Shown: positions 20,854 to 33,715 of the stretch, in pieces
How positions within the stretch are numbered: the stretch's first letter is position 1
Layout of the letters: each line of letters opens with the position of its first letter
Source of the DNA: Akanthomyces muscarius
Taxonomy: Eukaryota; Ascomycota; Sordariomycetes; Hypocreales; Cordycipitaceae
Length of the DNA stretch: 64,000 nucleotides
Direction: 5' to 3'
Assembly: GCF_028009165.1 (NCBI RefSeq)
Contig: NC_079245.1
Span: 124,001-188,000 of the forward strand
Notes under the pieces: model-generated
The model's database searches: none
Told to the model about the DNA's origin: nothing
The model's input: the letters and a program-made list of their open reading frames with translations, nothing else
Program-made: the position numbers and the translations under genes

Positions 20854-22823
20854 TTGTCTCACACCACGGGCCTTCCCAAGCCGAGCTATTCGCAACAGCT
20901 AGTTTAGCGGCCGCAGCACGAGTCTCGCCTGGCATCTCCACAAACACCAACAAATATGGACCAATACTACCTGCTATCGAACCATGTTTCTTCGGCGTTC
21001 TCTCTGTCTGGAATGGTTCGCGCCCTCGTTCCGTAAGCATGAGGCACATCAGGTGGTCGGAGCTGCTCCAGTACATGCCACCAGTAATTCCTTCCTACGC
21101 TGATCTACACCCCCTCAACGACAGTCGTGGAGTTCAGCTCAGAGACAAGTATACGGAGAAGCGTACAGAGCCAAGTTACTACGTTGTATACTGCCATCAT
21201 GACTGGCGAGACTCGGTATCCCTCGGCGAGACTTGAGATGACAGCTGCCGCGAGACACCACGTGCTGACGCCGGGCTGCAGGTAGTCATTGTAGCATCGT
21301 GGATATATATTGCATGAACTGCAACTTCATTGGCTCATGACTGTTGCTTGAAAGGACTTGCATAAAAAAAGGCTCTTAAACGTCGATCTTCAGCTTTGGC
21401 GGGCCGATTAAGGAAGGGGCCGCCTGATTTAGTAATTGTCGGAGACCCGGATAGGAAAGCCCATTGTTCTCTTTTAGCTCGCCGCCGCGCTCTGAAAGGA
21501 TTACAGCGCCACGTTACAGCTAAGCGCTCTGCGGAATGACCTCGGCCATGGCTTACTTATGAAAGGCTTCACCTTCCTAAAGTTGCCTGATACCGAGTTC
21601 TCGATGATCGACGCGCTCACTATTTTACGGAGCTTGGTGCCTTCCCCCACACTCTTCAGTAGTGTTTTTGCTCCGCTGGAGAGCTTACGATGAATGGTCC
21701 TCTGCCTAGTTGCAGGAGTCGACAGCCAGGCTGCTAGCGCCTTGGCTGGGGAATCTGCGTGACATCGCGCTCTAAGGTCATTGTTCTGCGACGCCTACAC
21801 ATCGGGTCTTACTCAGCCGAGATGACTTGGAAAGCTGCAGGGCTAAGCTTCAGTCAGAGAAACCTCCGGTCAATTGATAGCCGAGAACGCGTTTGGACTG
21901 CACATTTAAGTAACTTGCAGCCGTCAGGGCCATTCCCAGTAAGCTGGTGCCTGAAGATCGCGTTGCCACTAATGCAAACTAGTCACCCAAGCATTCCAGA
22001 TGTGGGACCAGTCGCACGGTCGATGCCGACCACCCCGAACCCCGACGGTTCTGCAAGTACAAGGCTGTCGCATTCGGCTTCGGTATGAGGCAACGTCAAA
22101 ACGACTGACATGCTTAATTCGTCGTAATTATCGATCGTCCGTCTGCCCTGCCACAATTAGCAGGAGGGCGGCGATGATCGTTATTCGGGTGTAGAATTTG
22201 GTCGGATGCCATCATGAACGTTCAGACACATGTTGCTTTCGTGAATGATTTGATTATGCCGGGACGTAAAGTCCAAACATGCCTTCTATTTGCGAATTGG
22301 AATCTTTGACTTGATCCCAAACACTAAGACTTGGTAGACTTCCTGCGATTTATTTTAAAGCCAATACAAAACACGGTTATTGCGAAACCCACCAAATTTG
22401 AATACACATCTCTGGTATAGGGTAGCGATCACGCTGACGCGTCGCGCCAAACAATGTTTCAGGAGACTGTGTGGCCATTGATTGACTTTTATGACAATAC
22501 ACAGGAAATAATTTTGTTTGGGTATATGTGTTTGAGTACTTTACTATGCTCAAGAGCTATGCTACATAGCCTGCTGACCCTTTTCCAACTACATGGCCCA
22601 GCAGGGTCCTTATCTTCTTGCATTGCACCCCTCCTGGCCACCCGCTGACGCGCCGTACACAGTAATTCACTAACCTTTGTCGGCTCCAAGCCGCGGGCAC
22701 CGTCCTTTCGATCCCCCTTACTGCCAGTTTGCGCCAGATCTGGGGTCAGATACCTGTGGTGAAAACCACTTTGCACCAGCACATTTAGGCCCTAGAACTG
22801 CAGCAATCTGTTTCTGCCGTGGA
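20854..22823. other. intergenic, no supported gene
   Basis: Nearly 2 kb without a recognisable coding region. The short ORFs here lack domains and a splice chain. It contains the glucanase upstream region and the unclear 5' flank of the decayed beta-lactamase-like gene. Confidence 0.45.
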
Positions 22824-24376
22824 TTTTTTTACGACACAACTTTTATAGAGCACGTGGAGGCGCTCATGCTCGAGCACCATGTGCCAGGGGTCTCAGTCGC
22901 TGTTACCCGCGGAAATGAGCCAGCCATCGCGAGAGGATTTGGGTATGGTTCTCTCGAGGAGAACGAGCCTTGTACTCCAGACACGCTGTTCGATATTGCC
23001 TCTTCAGCAAAATCTTTGACTGCAACCGCTGTGGCTCTGCTTGTCGAGGACAACGAAAACCACGCACACCTCCAATACGAAACGCCAATGTCCTCACTGC
23101 TGCCCGATGACTTTGTAATATATGGGACTATGCGCAGCAGAGCCCGATACTCCTCGTTCTATAACGAGAAATCTTCGAAACCTCCCAGTAGCCGTATCTT
23201 GTCGCTCGAGATATCTTTACTGCAACATGATGTACACTGTTGCGACGCATCTTGTCGAAGTTGAGAGCAAGCAGCCCTTCTCAGAGTTTCTCGAGCAGCG
23301 ATTTTTTTGAATCATTGTCTATGAATTCTTCAAGTCTTCAACCAGCGCGCTCGATAGAGAGAGGCTTTCGCAGTCGACTCGCGCAAGGCCACATTTGGGA
23401 CAGAGACAGCGAAACCTACCGAGCGCTGGAGTGGCGTAACTGTCCTGAAGGGCAAGGTGCAGGCTTTGTCATCTCTTCGGCGAATGATTTCATCAAATGG
23501 GTCTAAGCATTGATATACCACAACTTCCCGATAACTGAGACAGTGTACCGGGGCTTAGTTAGGATGCGATCCATTGTGAACTCCAAAGGAAAGCGACTCA
23601 GGCCACATTGCTCGCCTGCCATCTACGCAGCTGGTATGGAGGTCTACTATTATCGCGGACAGAAAGTCGTTGGCCATGATGGAAACACTACTGGGTTTCC
23701 AAGTCGATTTGTCTTATTGCCTGTGTTGCAGCTCGGTATTGTAGTCATGGGTAACTCATCAGGAGCCGGTCCAGTGTCCAGTTCGATTATCGAGCACTGA
23801 TGGACGAAGCAATCAATGTCCCAGCTTTGGAGCGCCATTTGCACAAAAGAAGGAAAGGAAAAAAAAAGAACGACAACGTTGCGACCAAAGCGAACTGATA
23901 GATGTGCGCAAGAGCTACCCATACAAGCTGCAGCTGAAAGCCGCCGCACTGATGAAATGGGGGTCGGAGGTGGCATGCCAACTACGACACATCACCAAAA
24001 CCCGAACTTTCCAAAAAAGGCAAAGACAAAAAATTCCATGCTTATTTTGGGAACATCACAAGAGGTACCGCTGACAGCCTACACTGGAACATACAACAAC
24101 GCGGGATATCACGTTGTTACTGTGACCATCAGAGGTGAAAAGCTGTTCATTGACGCTAGCGACCGCTCGATGGGGTTTATTCTCACCTTTGAGCATTTCA
24201 AAGACCAAACGAAATATATTGCGTATCTGACCGATGTCCTGGAAGGTGGCAATGAGCCCGTCGATGCGGAGTTCATTTTTCAGAACGGCAGGGCCGTGCG
24301 GCTGGGCTTGGATCTGGAGCCCGCGGTCCGAGACCTCATTTGGTTTGACTTTTTGGCAGCACCAGCCTCTGCATGA
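22824..24376 (+). pseudogene. beta-lactamase/transpeptidase-like serine hydrolase, decayed
   Basis: Pieces of one protein of the beta-lactamase-related family (class C/EstB-like) follow each other in three frames. The first piece (to about 23115) has VPGVSVAVTRG and the active-site SSAK of FDIASSAKSLTA (SxxK). The next piece starts near 23122 in another frame (PDTPRSITRNLRNLPVA) and has lost part of the sequence before it. At 23304-23312 a run of T shifts the frame: dropping one T joins LEQRFF to ESLSMNSS. An in-frame TAA follows IKWV near 23503; further frame changes occur near 23800. The last piece (24060-24376) is the C-terminal domain (TAYTGTYNNAGYHVVTV to the stop). Breaks are indels plus a nonsense codon in normal-GC sequence, so this is ordinary decay rather than RIP. 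Some breaks could be unrecognised introns. Confidence 0.78.
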
Positions 24377-24771
24377 GTACGAATTGTGACAATATTACCT
24401 CTGGGGATCAAGCAATTGTTATTGTGGGATTTTAGACGGGCTCGGGACCTAGGCTTATTCACGCATATGCCACAATAATGTAAATACGAGACAGCGGATG
24501 GCTTTTTTATTTAGAAATTGGTAAAAAGTGGCAATCGAACATAAATTGATTAAAAATATAAACATTATCAAGAAACATAGTGAGCCTGTCAAAGGACATC
24601 GACAGCAATCTCGGGGTAGTTGGCGCCATATGTGACCGTTTGCACGCAACCGGAACAGAACTAGATCCGTGTTAGCTCACGCCTTTAACCGTAGGACGAA
24701 TAAAAGTAATACCTGTTCAAAAAGTGTTCCCGTCAAGGAAAAGCAAGAACCTAAGCATCCCAAGCTCTACT
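24377..24771. other. intergenic, no supported gene
   Basis: AT-leaning spacer between the decayed hydrolase gene and the convergent small secreted protein. No features are recognised. Confidence 0.5.
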
Positions 24772-25140
24772 CTAGTTGGCCTTCTTACCAGAGTTGGTAA
24801 GAGGAGTGACGAGGCCCATGGCATCCTTGGGGATGTCACTGCCGGCCTTGACAATATCTTGGAGAAGACCGGTGCCGGCACCGATAGGGTTGCCCTCGAG
24901 GATCTTGCGGATAGCATCACCGGGAATGTTCAGGATCTCGTCACCGACCTTGAAGAGATCAGCGACGGCATTCTGGCCCGAGCCACCAAGTCCAGCGGCG
25001 GGGCTACCACCGAGGAGGCCGCCGAGAGGGCCGGCAACACCGCCGAAGTTGTTCTCACGCTTCTCAGCAAGGGCAGCAGGGGCAGCGAAGACAGCCGAGC
25101 CAGCGGCGAGGACAGTAGCGAAAATAGCGAAGGTTCTCAT
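24772..25140 (-). CDS. small secreted Gly/Ala-rich protein
   Basis: A 122-residue intronless ORF with a clear signal peptide (MRTFAIFATVLAAGSAVFAAP), then a probable Kex2-type site (AEKR) at about residues 25-28. The mature part is Gly/Ala/Leu-rich (GGVAGPLGGLLGG) with amphipathic stretches and no cysteine, so it is not a hydrophobin or a disulfide-rich effector. The upstream minus strand is pyrimidine/purine-biased, as in strong fungal promoters. Function is unknown; it is a candidate secreted or wall-associated protein. Confidence 0.72.
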   Translation of the reverse strand: MRTFAIFATVLAAGSAVFAAPAALAEKRENNFGGVAGPLGGLLGGSPAAGLGGSGQNAVADLFKVGDEILNIPGDAIRKILEGNPIGAGTGLLQDIVKAGSDIPKDAMGLVTPLTNSGKKAN

Positions 25141-27016
25141 TTTGACAGAGTTGAGGTTGTTAAGACGAAAGAGAGTTGTCGGTAGAAAGAGACTGAGAGA
25201 GTAGAAGAAAAGGAAGAATATGGCTGAAGGTAATGAAAAAGCTTGCTGGATGCTCTATGAATAATTGCACGAGCGAGGGACGATGTTTAAGTATTCTATG
25301 AATACAACGGAATCATAGCTCTGGCCTTTCCATTCACAAAAAGCCAAGGACCACCCGAAAGCACGACAAAATAACACAGAAAAGTCTAAAACTCAGACCG
25401 AGGACCGAGAATTAGGCTTGAGCGCTACCTAATCGGGCAGTGAAATTGCGCTCCGCCAGAAACCATTGGCTGCAACCCCGGCAAACTGCGGGTGCCGCGC
25501 GCTCAGACGACTGTATCAGGAACGGTCACCATTGAAGATGGGGGCGACGGCGCTCAGTCACTCTCCTATCAGGCTCGTAGGGATGCGAAACGAAGAGCCC
25601 CTTGTCACTAGTTGGGGGTGCAAGCCACTAAAAGTGGGCGACTGGGCTTGTTCCTCTCGAAGTCTTGGTTCTTGATTGTTTGCTGAACTGCTATTGCTAA
25701 GCTGCAAAAGGCCGTGCATTCATGCGAACTCGATCCGTATTCCCCTGTTGCGCTGCCCAACCGAGCAATGTCCGGGCAACTTATTAGAGTTTGGGGAGGA
25801 AGTCAGCCGCGCCACTTCCGCCCTACGGGGAGTCTAAATTAAGATCAAAAGACAAGGAAGAGACTGTCACGAGTTTCACAGAGCCTATTCTAGCGTCAAA
25901 AGAATATACTGTTGACAGTCTCAGTGCCTTGATTCCCGCACCATGCCCACTGTTTCCTTCGCTAAATCCATGTGCCCACGTTTGCTGGAAGAACACTTCT
26001 GCAGCAGGTATATTAGCCAAGGCCTCACGCCAGCCACAGAAGGTATAAACACGGGTCCAGGGGCGGGCGCACATCCGAGCCGGGGACCCATGTTTCGACT
26101 TCATGCAGAATTGTTTCCAGCCGGTCTTTTTTTAATCTTGGACGGAAACTTTAGCATTCTGTTTACACTTCATCATAGACTTGCAGTGCAAGATCGCTGA
26201 GGCTAACAGACGCGAGGACTCTGCCTTGTAAAGACAGATGGTATGGTGTTTACCAGTCGGTTCGGGTACTTAACTTTTTTTTTTTGGTTGTCTTTGTTTT
26301 CTTTGCGGTTCGTGGTCTCATACTTCCAGGCGCTGCGCATGGCAATCACTCAGGAGATGGCCCGATGCCATGATGCGCTTGCGCACAGTAAAAGTCCGTC
26401 CGAACGACATCGACGGCCACCGGAGGGACCAGGCGGCCACAGCGGCGCATGAAATGTGCTTACTTTCCGGATCCGTGAAGCAGATGTCCTAGCGTCCGCA
26501 AAACTCTCAATTGGGAGGCACAAGCCCCCTGTTCTCCCGTGTTGCCAAATTTGGACACTGACGCGCCGCCGCTCGCTCCACCTCGAACGCTCAGTTCGCC
26601 AAAGCGTTTCAGGCACGTCAATCTTAGGCCAGGCTTTGGCAATTGTTGCATGGGCGGTCATTTACGAGTTTCCGAGTCCGCGTTCTAGGACTGATGCGAA
26701 GCATTACCAAGCCCTACCCTCGGTCTGCGCAAAGACGCAAAGACGATTCATTGCGTCACAAGCAAATTTTCAGCAGCTGTTTTGAGTTCAGTCGCAGGTG
26801 TGATTCTACTAGTATAATCGAGGGTCCGAGTCCAACGAGATATATTAGAAGCTCATGCACCCGGGCTATCTCCCGCTTGAATGCCAAGCAAGTTCGTCTT
26901 ATTCCATCTTTAGCAAGTTCATTTATTCCTTCCTTGTCCCGGAGACAAATTGTTTTCTTCTCACCCTCTTTACATAATTTGCTCAATTTCTCTCATCTTC
27001 GAACTACTTATACAAG
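25141..27016. other. intergenic, no supported gene
   Basis: About 1.9 kb with only short ORFs in conflicting frames. It holds the divergent upstream regions of the small secreted protein and the MAS1-like gene. A CT-rich leader lies just before the MAS1-like start (26960-27010), as is usual for highly expressed fungal genes. A T-run occurs at 26275-26286. Confidence 0.5.
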
Positions 27017-28053
27017 ATGCGCTACTCTATCGTGTTCACTACTCTCGCCGCTGGCGCTTCGGCCCACGGTATCCTCCGCAACGTTGTCGGTGCTAACGGC
27101 GTTTCTATGCCCGGTCTCGGAGGTATGTAGACCATGGATTGAGTTTCTCGAGGCATGCTGCTAACCTGGCACATAGTTGCTGACGGCACTCCCCGCAACT
27201 GTGCTGCCAACGCGTGTGGTGCCCAGGCCGATACCTGCATCATCCGTGATGCTGAGATCAGCGCCGGAAAGAGCCCTCTCGGTTGGACTCAGGGCAACGG
27301 CGAGGTTGACCCCGAGAAGGTTGTAGCTGCTTTCATGGGCCGCAGCAACGACATCCCTACTAACAAAGGCACCTCTGGCGCTACCGGCGTTGAGGATAAC
27401 ATCCCTGCCAACATCCTCAGCAGCCAGCGTACCCAGCGTCGTGAGGAGCACATGAACGAGATGCGCAGCGTCTTCAGCGGTCTCTTCAATCTTCCCGTTA
27501 TTGGCGTCCTCGGCCTTGGCGGCAAGGTCAACGACTACCCCACGGAGACTATCGTAGGCGACATGGCTGGCCAGGGTGCTGAGAAGGGTATGCCAACCAG
27601 CAACGATAACGGCGAAGTCAGCCTGATCTACCGCCAGGTAAGTATCTCCGAATCATTATTTTTGAATTGTTCTCTAACGTATTGCTATTGCAGATCAACC
27701 AGGACGGCGCTGGCCCTCTCACTGCCGCCATTGATGGCACCTCCGGTGGCAAGGATGCTGCTGCTTTCAAGAGCGCCAGCATGCCCCTCAACATGCCCGG
27801 AGTCGGTATCTCTGGTCTCTCTGTGGCTACCAACACTGACTACCCCGTCACGGTCCGCATGCCCGAGGGTATGACCTGCGAGGGCGAGATCGCTGGCGTT
27901 AAGAACGTCTGCGTTGTTCGTATCCGCAACCAGGCCTTTGCCGGTCCTTTCGGTGGTGCCGGCGCCTTTGTCCAGAGCGAAAACTCTCGCAAGCGTGCCA
28001 TTGCCTACCGCCTGAAGAAGCGTTTCGCGATCAACCGCGAGGCTGAGGAATAA
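27017..28053 (+). CDS. GEgh16/MAS1-type secreted cell-surface protein
   Basis: Secreted protein of the fungal GEgh16/MAS1 family (DUF3129), whose members were found as appressorium-expressed genes in Blumeria and Magnaporthe. Exons are 27017-27122, 27177-27637 and 27694-28053 (308 residues). The signal peptide MRYSIVFTTLAAGASA ends before HGILRNVVGANG, as in relatives. Conserved Cys occur in PRNCAANACG and ADTCIIRD, and in MTCEGEIAGVKNVCVVRI; GEVSLIYRQINQDGAGP spans the second intron. The tail is rich in basic pairs (SRKR, LKKR), possible Kex2 sites. Codon use favours C-ending codons, suggesting strong expression. A link to host surface contact is family knowledge, not shown here. Confidence 0.88.
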
Positions 28054-28542
28054 ATTAATAGCCTTGGACTTGTGACTACGATGCGGCCATCATATACAGA
28101 GTGAGGCCCACGATTTTACCATCTCTTATTCCAATCTTTATTGTTTAATTTTATTTATCTGTCCATTAAATTCCAGTTGTCGAAAGGACAAATTATTATA
28201 TGGACTGCCTAACCATCACCGTTGACGTCTGACTGCATTGCTACCTGTAGGCCCAGCCAAGCGAAGCTAGGCCGCAAGGACCAAGTTCTCGCAGCTTTGA
28301 AAGTAGAAAAACATTCACGATGCTTGATTGAATGTTGTGCTGCCAATTATCGCACATTTTACGCCGGAATCGTTGAACTGTAATCCGTGTTAGTGCCTCG
28401 CTGTCTGCACGTGCGACCTTGGTAGCTCCCGCCGCCAGCCCACTACAGCTCCACGCTTCTAGATCAAACATCACCAGTTCGCGCCTCACTCCTGTGAAAG
28501 TTTCAACCCTCAGCATCACCTCCCGGCAATGCACCATCGACA
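28054..28542. other. intergenic, no supported gene
   Basis: 3' flank of the MAS1-like gene with an AT-rich probable polyadenylation area (28130-28200), then the cyclin H upstream region. No gene is seen. Confidence 0.5.
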
Positions 28543-29646
28543 ATGGCCACTGAAGACGAGCGTTATCGGCAGTCCAGCCAGTTCCGTCTCTGGTCGTACT
28601 CCCCGGCTGGCCTGAAGGACCTTCGCCAAAAAACAAACGCCCTCGCAAAGCAGCAAATTGCCGCCCGCTTGAACGCCGATCCGCCGCCCGACTTTCTCAC
28701 ACCAGACGAGGAGGCCCGCTTGGTCAAGTTCTTTACGATTGAATTGATTCGCGCTGCGCAATTCTGCGAACTTCCGACCGAGATTCGATCGACCGCCGCG
28801 ATCTTTCTGCGACGCTTCTACGTGACCAACTCAGTCATGACCTACCCGCCGACAGAGCTACTCAAGACGTCGTTGTTCTTCGGATGCAAAGCCGAGGGCT
28901 TTTACATTCGCCTGGCTAGGCTCGCCGACAAGTTCCCCAACACCACGAGCGAACAAATATTGGCGGGTGAATTTCTTCTCTGTCAGGGCATAAGATTTGC
29001 CTTTGACGTTAGGCATCCTTTCCGAGCTCTAGAGGGAGCTATTCTCGAATTGCGTCGCAAATTACCGTCCGACCAGAACAGAATAAACACAGCCCATATG
29101 AGGGCGCGTGAAATCCTCAAGTTCAGCGCACTCGTCACGGACGTCTATTTTTACTATGCTCCAAGCCAGATCATGATGGCTGCTCTATTGATAACCGACG
29201 CTGGGCTTGTTGACACGCTTATTCCCCTGCCGGAACCCTCTGATGAGAATGTAACAGCACAAACAGCATTGCGGAACAAAATATTTGCGGCTTTGGAGGC
29301 ATGCCAGAAAATGCTCGAGGAAGAGCCCCCTGAGCGCATGACAGACTATTGGGGAACGGTAAGCTGCAATGCTGCCAAAGTCGACTTGCTTCCCTTTCTA
29401 ACCATTTTTTAGCCCGAAACCGTCAAATCAATGAAGCCTCTCCGGAAAAAGCTACAAAAGTGCCGAGACCCTGATCGAGCGAATCTCGTGGCGCTTCAGC
29501 AAGCGCGCCGCGAACAAGCCTCGATAAAAACGAAGAAGCCTAGCGCGCTCACAGAGGGCGTCCTAGGAACAGATGCAGAATCTCGTGATGCAAAGCGTCG
29601 AAAACTCGAGGCAGCGGATGACGTATTTGGTCCAGCTCTAGGTTGA
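28543..29646 (+). CDS. CCL1: cyclin H (TFIIH kinase cyclin)
   Basis: Cyclin partner of the CDK7/Kin28 kinase in TFIIH, acting in RNA polymerase II CTD phosphorylation and CDK activation. Exons are 28543-29358 and 29413-29646 (349 residues). The N-terminus (MATEDERYRQSSQFRLWSYS) is typical of cyclin H. The first cyclin box (EARLVKFFTIELIRAAQFCELPTEI, then FLRRFYVTNSVMTYPP) and the second box (LLCQGIRFAFDVRHPFRALEG through YAPSQIMMAALLI) are complete. The C-terminal helix region (KPLRKKLQKCRDP) is in exon 2. The intron has GTAAGC and CTAAC. Confidence 0.93.
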
Positions 29647-32290
29647 GCTCGCTCACAATGAACAAACTTGAATACACAGGCACGGGCACAACCAAGCATG
29701 CAGCTGTGTGCTGCAGTGTTGTCCTCGATAATCGTGCAGAGGCTCATTTGCCCACCATGGCAGTTGCAGTGAGCATCAGGCAAACGTGGCTCCAAAGAGC
29801 GGCGATGAGACAGTACTTATATACTTGCATCGCAGCTAATAGCTCTCTGAGAAATAGCTCGGCTTCCAATATGGCCAGGAGCCACGTATAAGACATGCGG
29901 TAATGAGGCCAGGCGCGTCGCGTCACGGGCTCAGAATATTATCACTAGAAAATTAATACTCAGCCAGGCTGGCGAATTCCCAGCAAGTTGATCCGTCCGA
30001 TTCTTGTACATGTGAATAGAATCGCATTCTGATATCTGTCACAGCTAATTCTCATCAGGTGTGGCTTCGCTAGAGGGCTAATAAAACAGTCTTGCATATA
30101 TTGTTAAACGATTGCAGCAGCCCAACTTTACGACGTGATGCTTGCGCTCACGATCTGTTCCACATCCGCATGGCACAATCGAAAGCTCACGAAGCGCAGG
30201 ATGAAGACGCGTTCGACGGCCGCACTCTTGCCCACTCTGCCAACTCGGTGCTACTTTGTTTCGTAGTTAGCCTCCATTTGCTTCGCTGGCGCAATTCTTC
30301 TCTGCGCCGTATTCTGAGCATCTTATGCAGACCGCAAAGCGCCTTGATCGCCCGACAAGTGTGGTGCAGACATGGTCCATCGTCCTGAACAGGTAATCAG
30401 CATATTTCTGGGTAATTACTTTATGAACAGCCGCATCTGCTCCAATGGCGATTGTTCGTTTCATTTCTTGGTCTCGTCAGCTGGCTCCGGCTAGATATCA
30501 CTTCAAGATGAGGGCAGCATCAATGCTATTGACATGCAAATGTGACGCTGCAGCTTGACCTCACCATCTTCATTCAGCCCGAACGCTCTCCCGCGGCCCT
30601 TTTTAGACTTCCACTCTTCCGAAGTCTTTGCTATCTCATCAGCTCGCCTCAGTCCTCCGTGTATACGTAGCTTGCAAGAAAATGGATGACAACGAGTAAT
30701 CGCCATCCTTAGCATAAATTCTTCCACACGGTCTACCAACGGGCTAGTATATTATACCAACCGCTATCAGCGCGGTACACTAAAACAGAGCGAGGTCATA
30801 TTGCTCATCTTGATCCTGTGAACAAGGACCTTTCTCAGCAAAAGTGGTAATGCTGCCACAACTCGCCTCCCACCCTCCCCAAAAACCTAAGCACCGTCTA
30901 CTTCAACCCCACCTTCGAGGGCGGCTGCCGGCTTTACCGAAAGCATCGAGCAAGAACACTCGGGTCTCCATTGTCTGTCCGTACTTGCTGATTTAGGAGT
31001 AGTAAAGCGGTCACTGAGGCTACGTAGGTAAATGTTATTTTGCCTCTGAGTGCGAGATTCACCACTGTACCACCTTCACGTTCCTCCTAGCTTCTACGAG
31101 GTCAAGGAGCACTCTTGACCAGCAGTCGCCCCTTCGATGCACCCTTGATACTAAGGAGACATACGACGGTACCTACGACTTGATATATGGCAGCAATGAT
31201 AGCTGGGAGAATTCTAGTCGTAAGAATGCAACACTGGCAATCAGTGCCGTCCCTAGATCTCATCAACTAGCAGGCAAGAGGGCTGTAAATGAGTAATCCG
31301 AAAGAAAGTGTGTTCATCTTCTTTCCGTTGTAGGCCTGTACTGACCCATTCTCTTCACCCTATGCAGGAATCAGACAACAGAGGTGGCGGAATGTTCAGA
31401 AAAATGCGTTTGTCAGTAGTTTGGAGGGTTCAGCTGGCTGCTCATCTTTTGGCGTTGCAGGCTCGTATTGACCCATCCATCCCAGCCATCTGAACGTAGC
31501 ACACAGCAGAGGTGCAGTAATCGAACGATGCATCCGTCCAGTAATCCGGAAACCTCAGCTGGCTGTTGACAAAAGCCCCAACTTCAGTGGGATGATCTTG
31601 TGAAGATGGCGCAAGCCACAAAAAATAACTTTTTTCCCTCTCTTGCCTGAGGTGGTGGAGTTCAGAAGGGCTTGCGAGGCAAAACAGAAAACCTGAAATT
31701 GCCAATTTGCCACCGAAGAAACGACGAAAGGGTTTTGAGATCGAGAAATCTCGGGATAACAGTTTAAGATGACAGCCGGATGCGTTAATACGGCAGCGCG
31801 GGCCGTCCGAGGATTCCCAGTGACGAACTCCTCTCGACGCGGTGGAGTGTGCTTTGGACGACGATTCCACTGGAATGTTGGCGATGCTTGGTCTGGACCG
31901 GGCCTGTTTATGAGGATCCAGTTTTATAGCTTTTATGCGAACGTTAAGAGCTAACCGTTAGAGCTGAACGTTAAACCTTGAGACAGCATCCTCCGTGCAA
32001 TAGAGTGGCGGACTTAGCCTTTCGGGTAACGTACTGTACTAGTGTTAGCGGCATAAAAATACTTCCTGTCCCACTCCACCCGCCGGAAACGGCGTACTAA
32101 CACCTTCACTTTGGCCTTCCTATAAGTGCTTGCCATGTCGCAACAATTCGGATGGCCTTTGTGTCGTGACTAATGTTGTATGTTGTCTTGTATTAATCAA
32201 CTCTAGGACTGAGTCCGATTCTTCTTCCGTTCATTTGCAAAATTTCGAAAGTATAGAGGCAACCCACAGCTACTCCATCAAACCGCGACG
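29647..32290. other. intergenic, no supported gene
   Basis: A 2.6-kb stretch with scattered short ORFs. Two minus-strand ORFs (30503-30739 and 31442-31870) are the longest with plausible composition, but neither shows a domain nor joins neighbours by convincing splicing. They could be relics of a lost gene. Confidence 0.4.
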
Positions 32291-33266
32291 ATGGCTACCA
32301 ACGATGTCCAGATTCCTATCCAATCGGCGCTCGATATCGGTGGTAATCATTTCAACAAAGATGGCCGAGACCGCCCAGTCCCTAGCCAGTACAAAGGCTT
32401 AATGACAGTACTTGTCGGAGAATTTTGCGGAACATTCATGTTCCTCCTACTCTCTTTCATCGGAACGCAAGCAGCGCTGGACAACAACAGTCCTGGCCAA
32501 GCTGATGCCGTCCTTTCGCCCTCAAGCCTGCTCTTCATCGCATGCTCTTTCGGAACTGCGCTCGCCGTCAACGTCTGGATCTTCTATCGTGTTACTGGCG
32601 GAATGTTCAACCCAGCTGTAAGCACGACGTTCTCCCCAATCCTTCAACTTCTGACACTGTGTTCAGGTCACCCTTGGACTTGTCCTTGTTGGTGCTGTCA
32701 CACCGATTCGAGGCGCCCTGGTCGTTCCGACGCAAATTGTTGCGGGAATCGCTGCCGCCGCTGTGGCAGACGGTCTGCTACCTGGTCCTCTCGGTGTAGC
32801 GAACGCCTTGGGTAGCGGGACGAGCATTGTCCAGGGCCTCTTCATTGAAATGTTTCTTACTGCGCAGCTGGTTCTTACGGTATACCTCCTTGCTGTTGAA
32901 AAGCACCGGGCTACTTTCCTAGCTCCCATTGGTATTGGCATGTCCGTTTTCATCGCTCACGTCTGCGGTGTCAATTTCACTGGTACAGGAATTAATCCCG
33001 CCCGATCATTCGGTCCCGCGGTTGTAACGCGATTCGTCGGCTATCACTGGATCTACTGGCTTGGTCCCGTGATGGGTTCTTTTGTCGCTTTTGGCTTGTA
33101 CACTCTGCTGAAATGGCTAGATTATTCTACTGCCAACCCGGGTCAAGACTCAGACGATATTGAGAAGGGCCGCAGGGCTTCATTCAACTCGCACTCAACT
33201 GCCAACACCAAGCGACCAACTTTGGGGAGCGCTGACAGCAGAATGGGCCCTGGTATTGCAGCCTAA
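32291..33266 (+). CDS. aquaporin/aquaglyceroporin (MIP family)
   Basis: Membrane channel for water and possibly glycerol or other small solutes. Exons are 32291-32617 and 32667-33266 (308 residues). The intron lies right after the first NPA box (TGGMFNPA|VTLGLVLVGA). The second box is NPAR within GTGINPARSFGPAVVT. Six hydrophobic segments are visible, beginning LMTVLVGEFCGTFMFLLL. Residues at the selectivity filter resemble orthodox fungal aquaporins more than Fps1-type glycerol channels, but that is not decisive. The C-terminal 50 residues are hydrophilic with Ser/Thr and Arg. It is the last gene before the AT-rich block. Confidence 0.92.
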
Positions 33267-33715
33267 GCAAGAAAGCTCCCAACCGATAGCATCGTCGTGT
33301 ATATCAACAAAATTCAACAAAACTTTTTATTGTACAACATTTAATTCAAGTCCCTCTCTCTCAGTGTCCTCCAATAATAAACAATGACATTTTTGCGAGA
33401 GCTTACGATGAGAGGGATACAGACGACTAGCATGTCCGGTCTACCACCATAATACCACTACCTCAGCCCTGCCGTTCCAACTTTCTTATTTATATCTTTT
33501 TATATCCTTCTACCCCTTTTCCTATATAACTAATAGTAAAAATATTATATTACACTTTTATATAGTTTAATATAATATATAGATTATAGTAACTCTTACT
33601 TAAAATTTATAGTAATAAAACTACTTATATACTAGTTAGTTTAAATATAAAGCTTAGTTAGAGTATTATCTAATAGTCTATTTAAGATAACTACCTTATT
33701 TGATTTAGTAGAGAG
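33267..33715. other. transition from genic sequence to AT-rich RIP block
   Basis: After the aquaporin stop, composition changes sharply at about 33,530 from mixed sequence to very AT-rich sequence with almost no CpA or CpG. The first part is the 3' flank of the aquaporin gene. No gene is seen. Confidence 0.6.

Noticed and set aside
24724..25204. Two plus-strand ORFs over the small secreted protein
   Set aside because: Low-complexity shadows of the minus-strand gene, which has a clear signal peptide.
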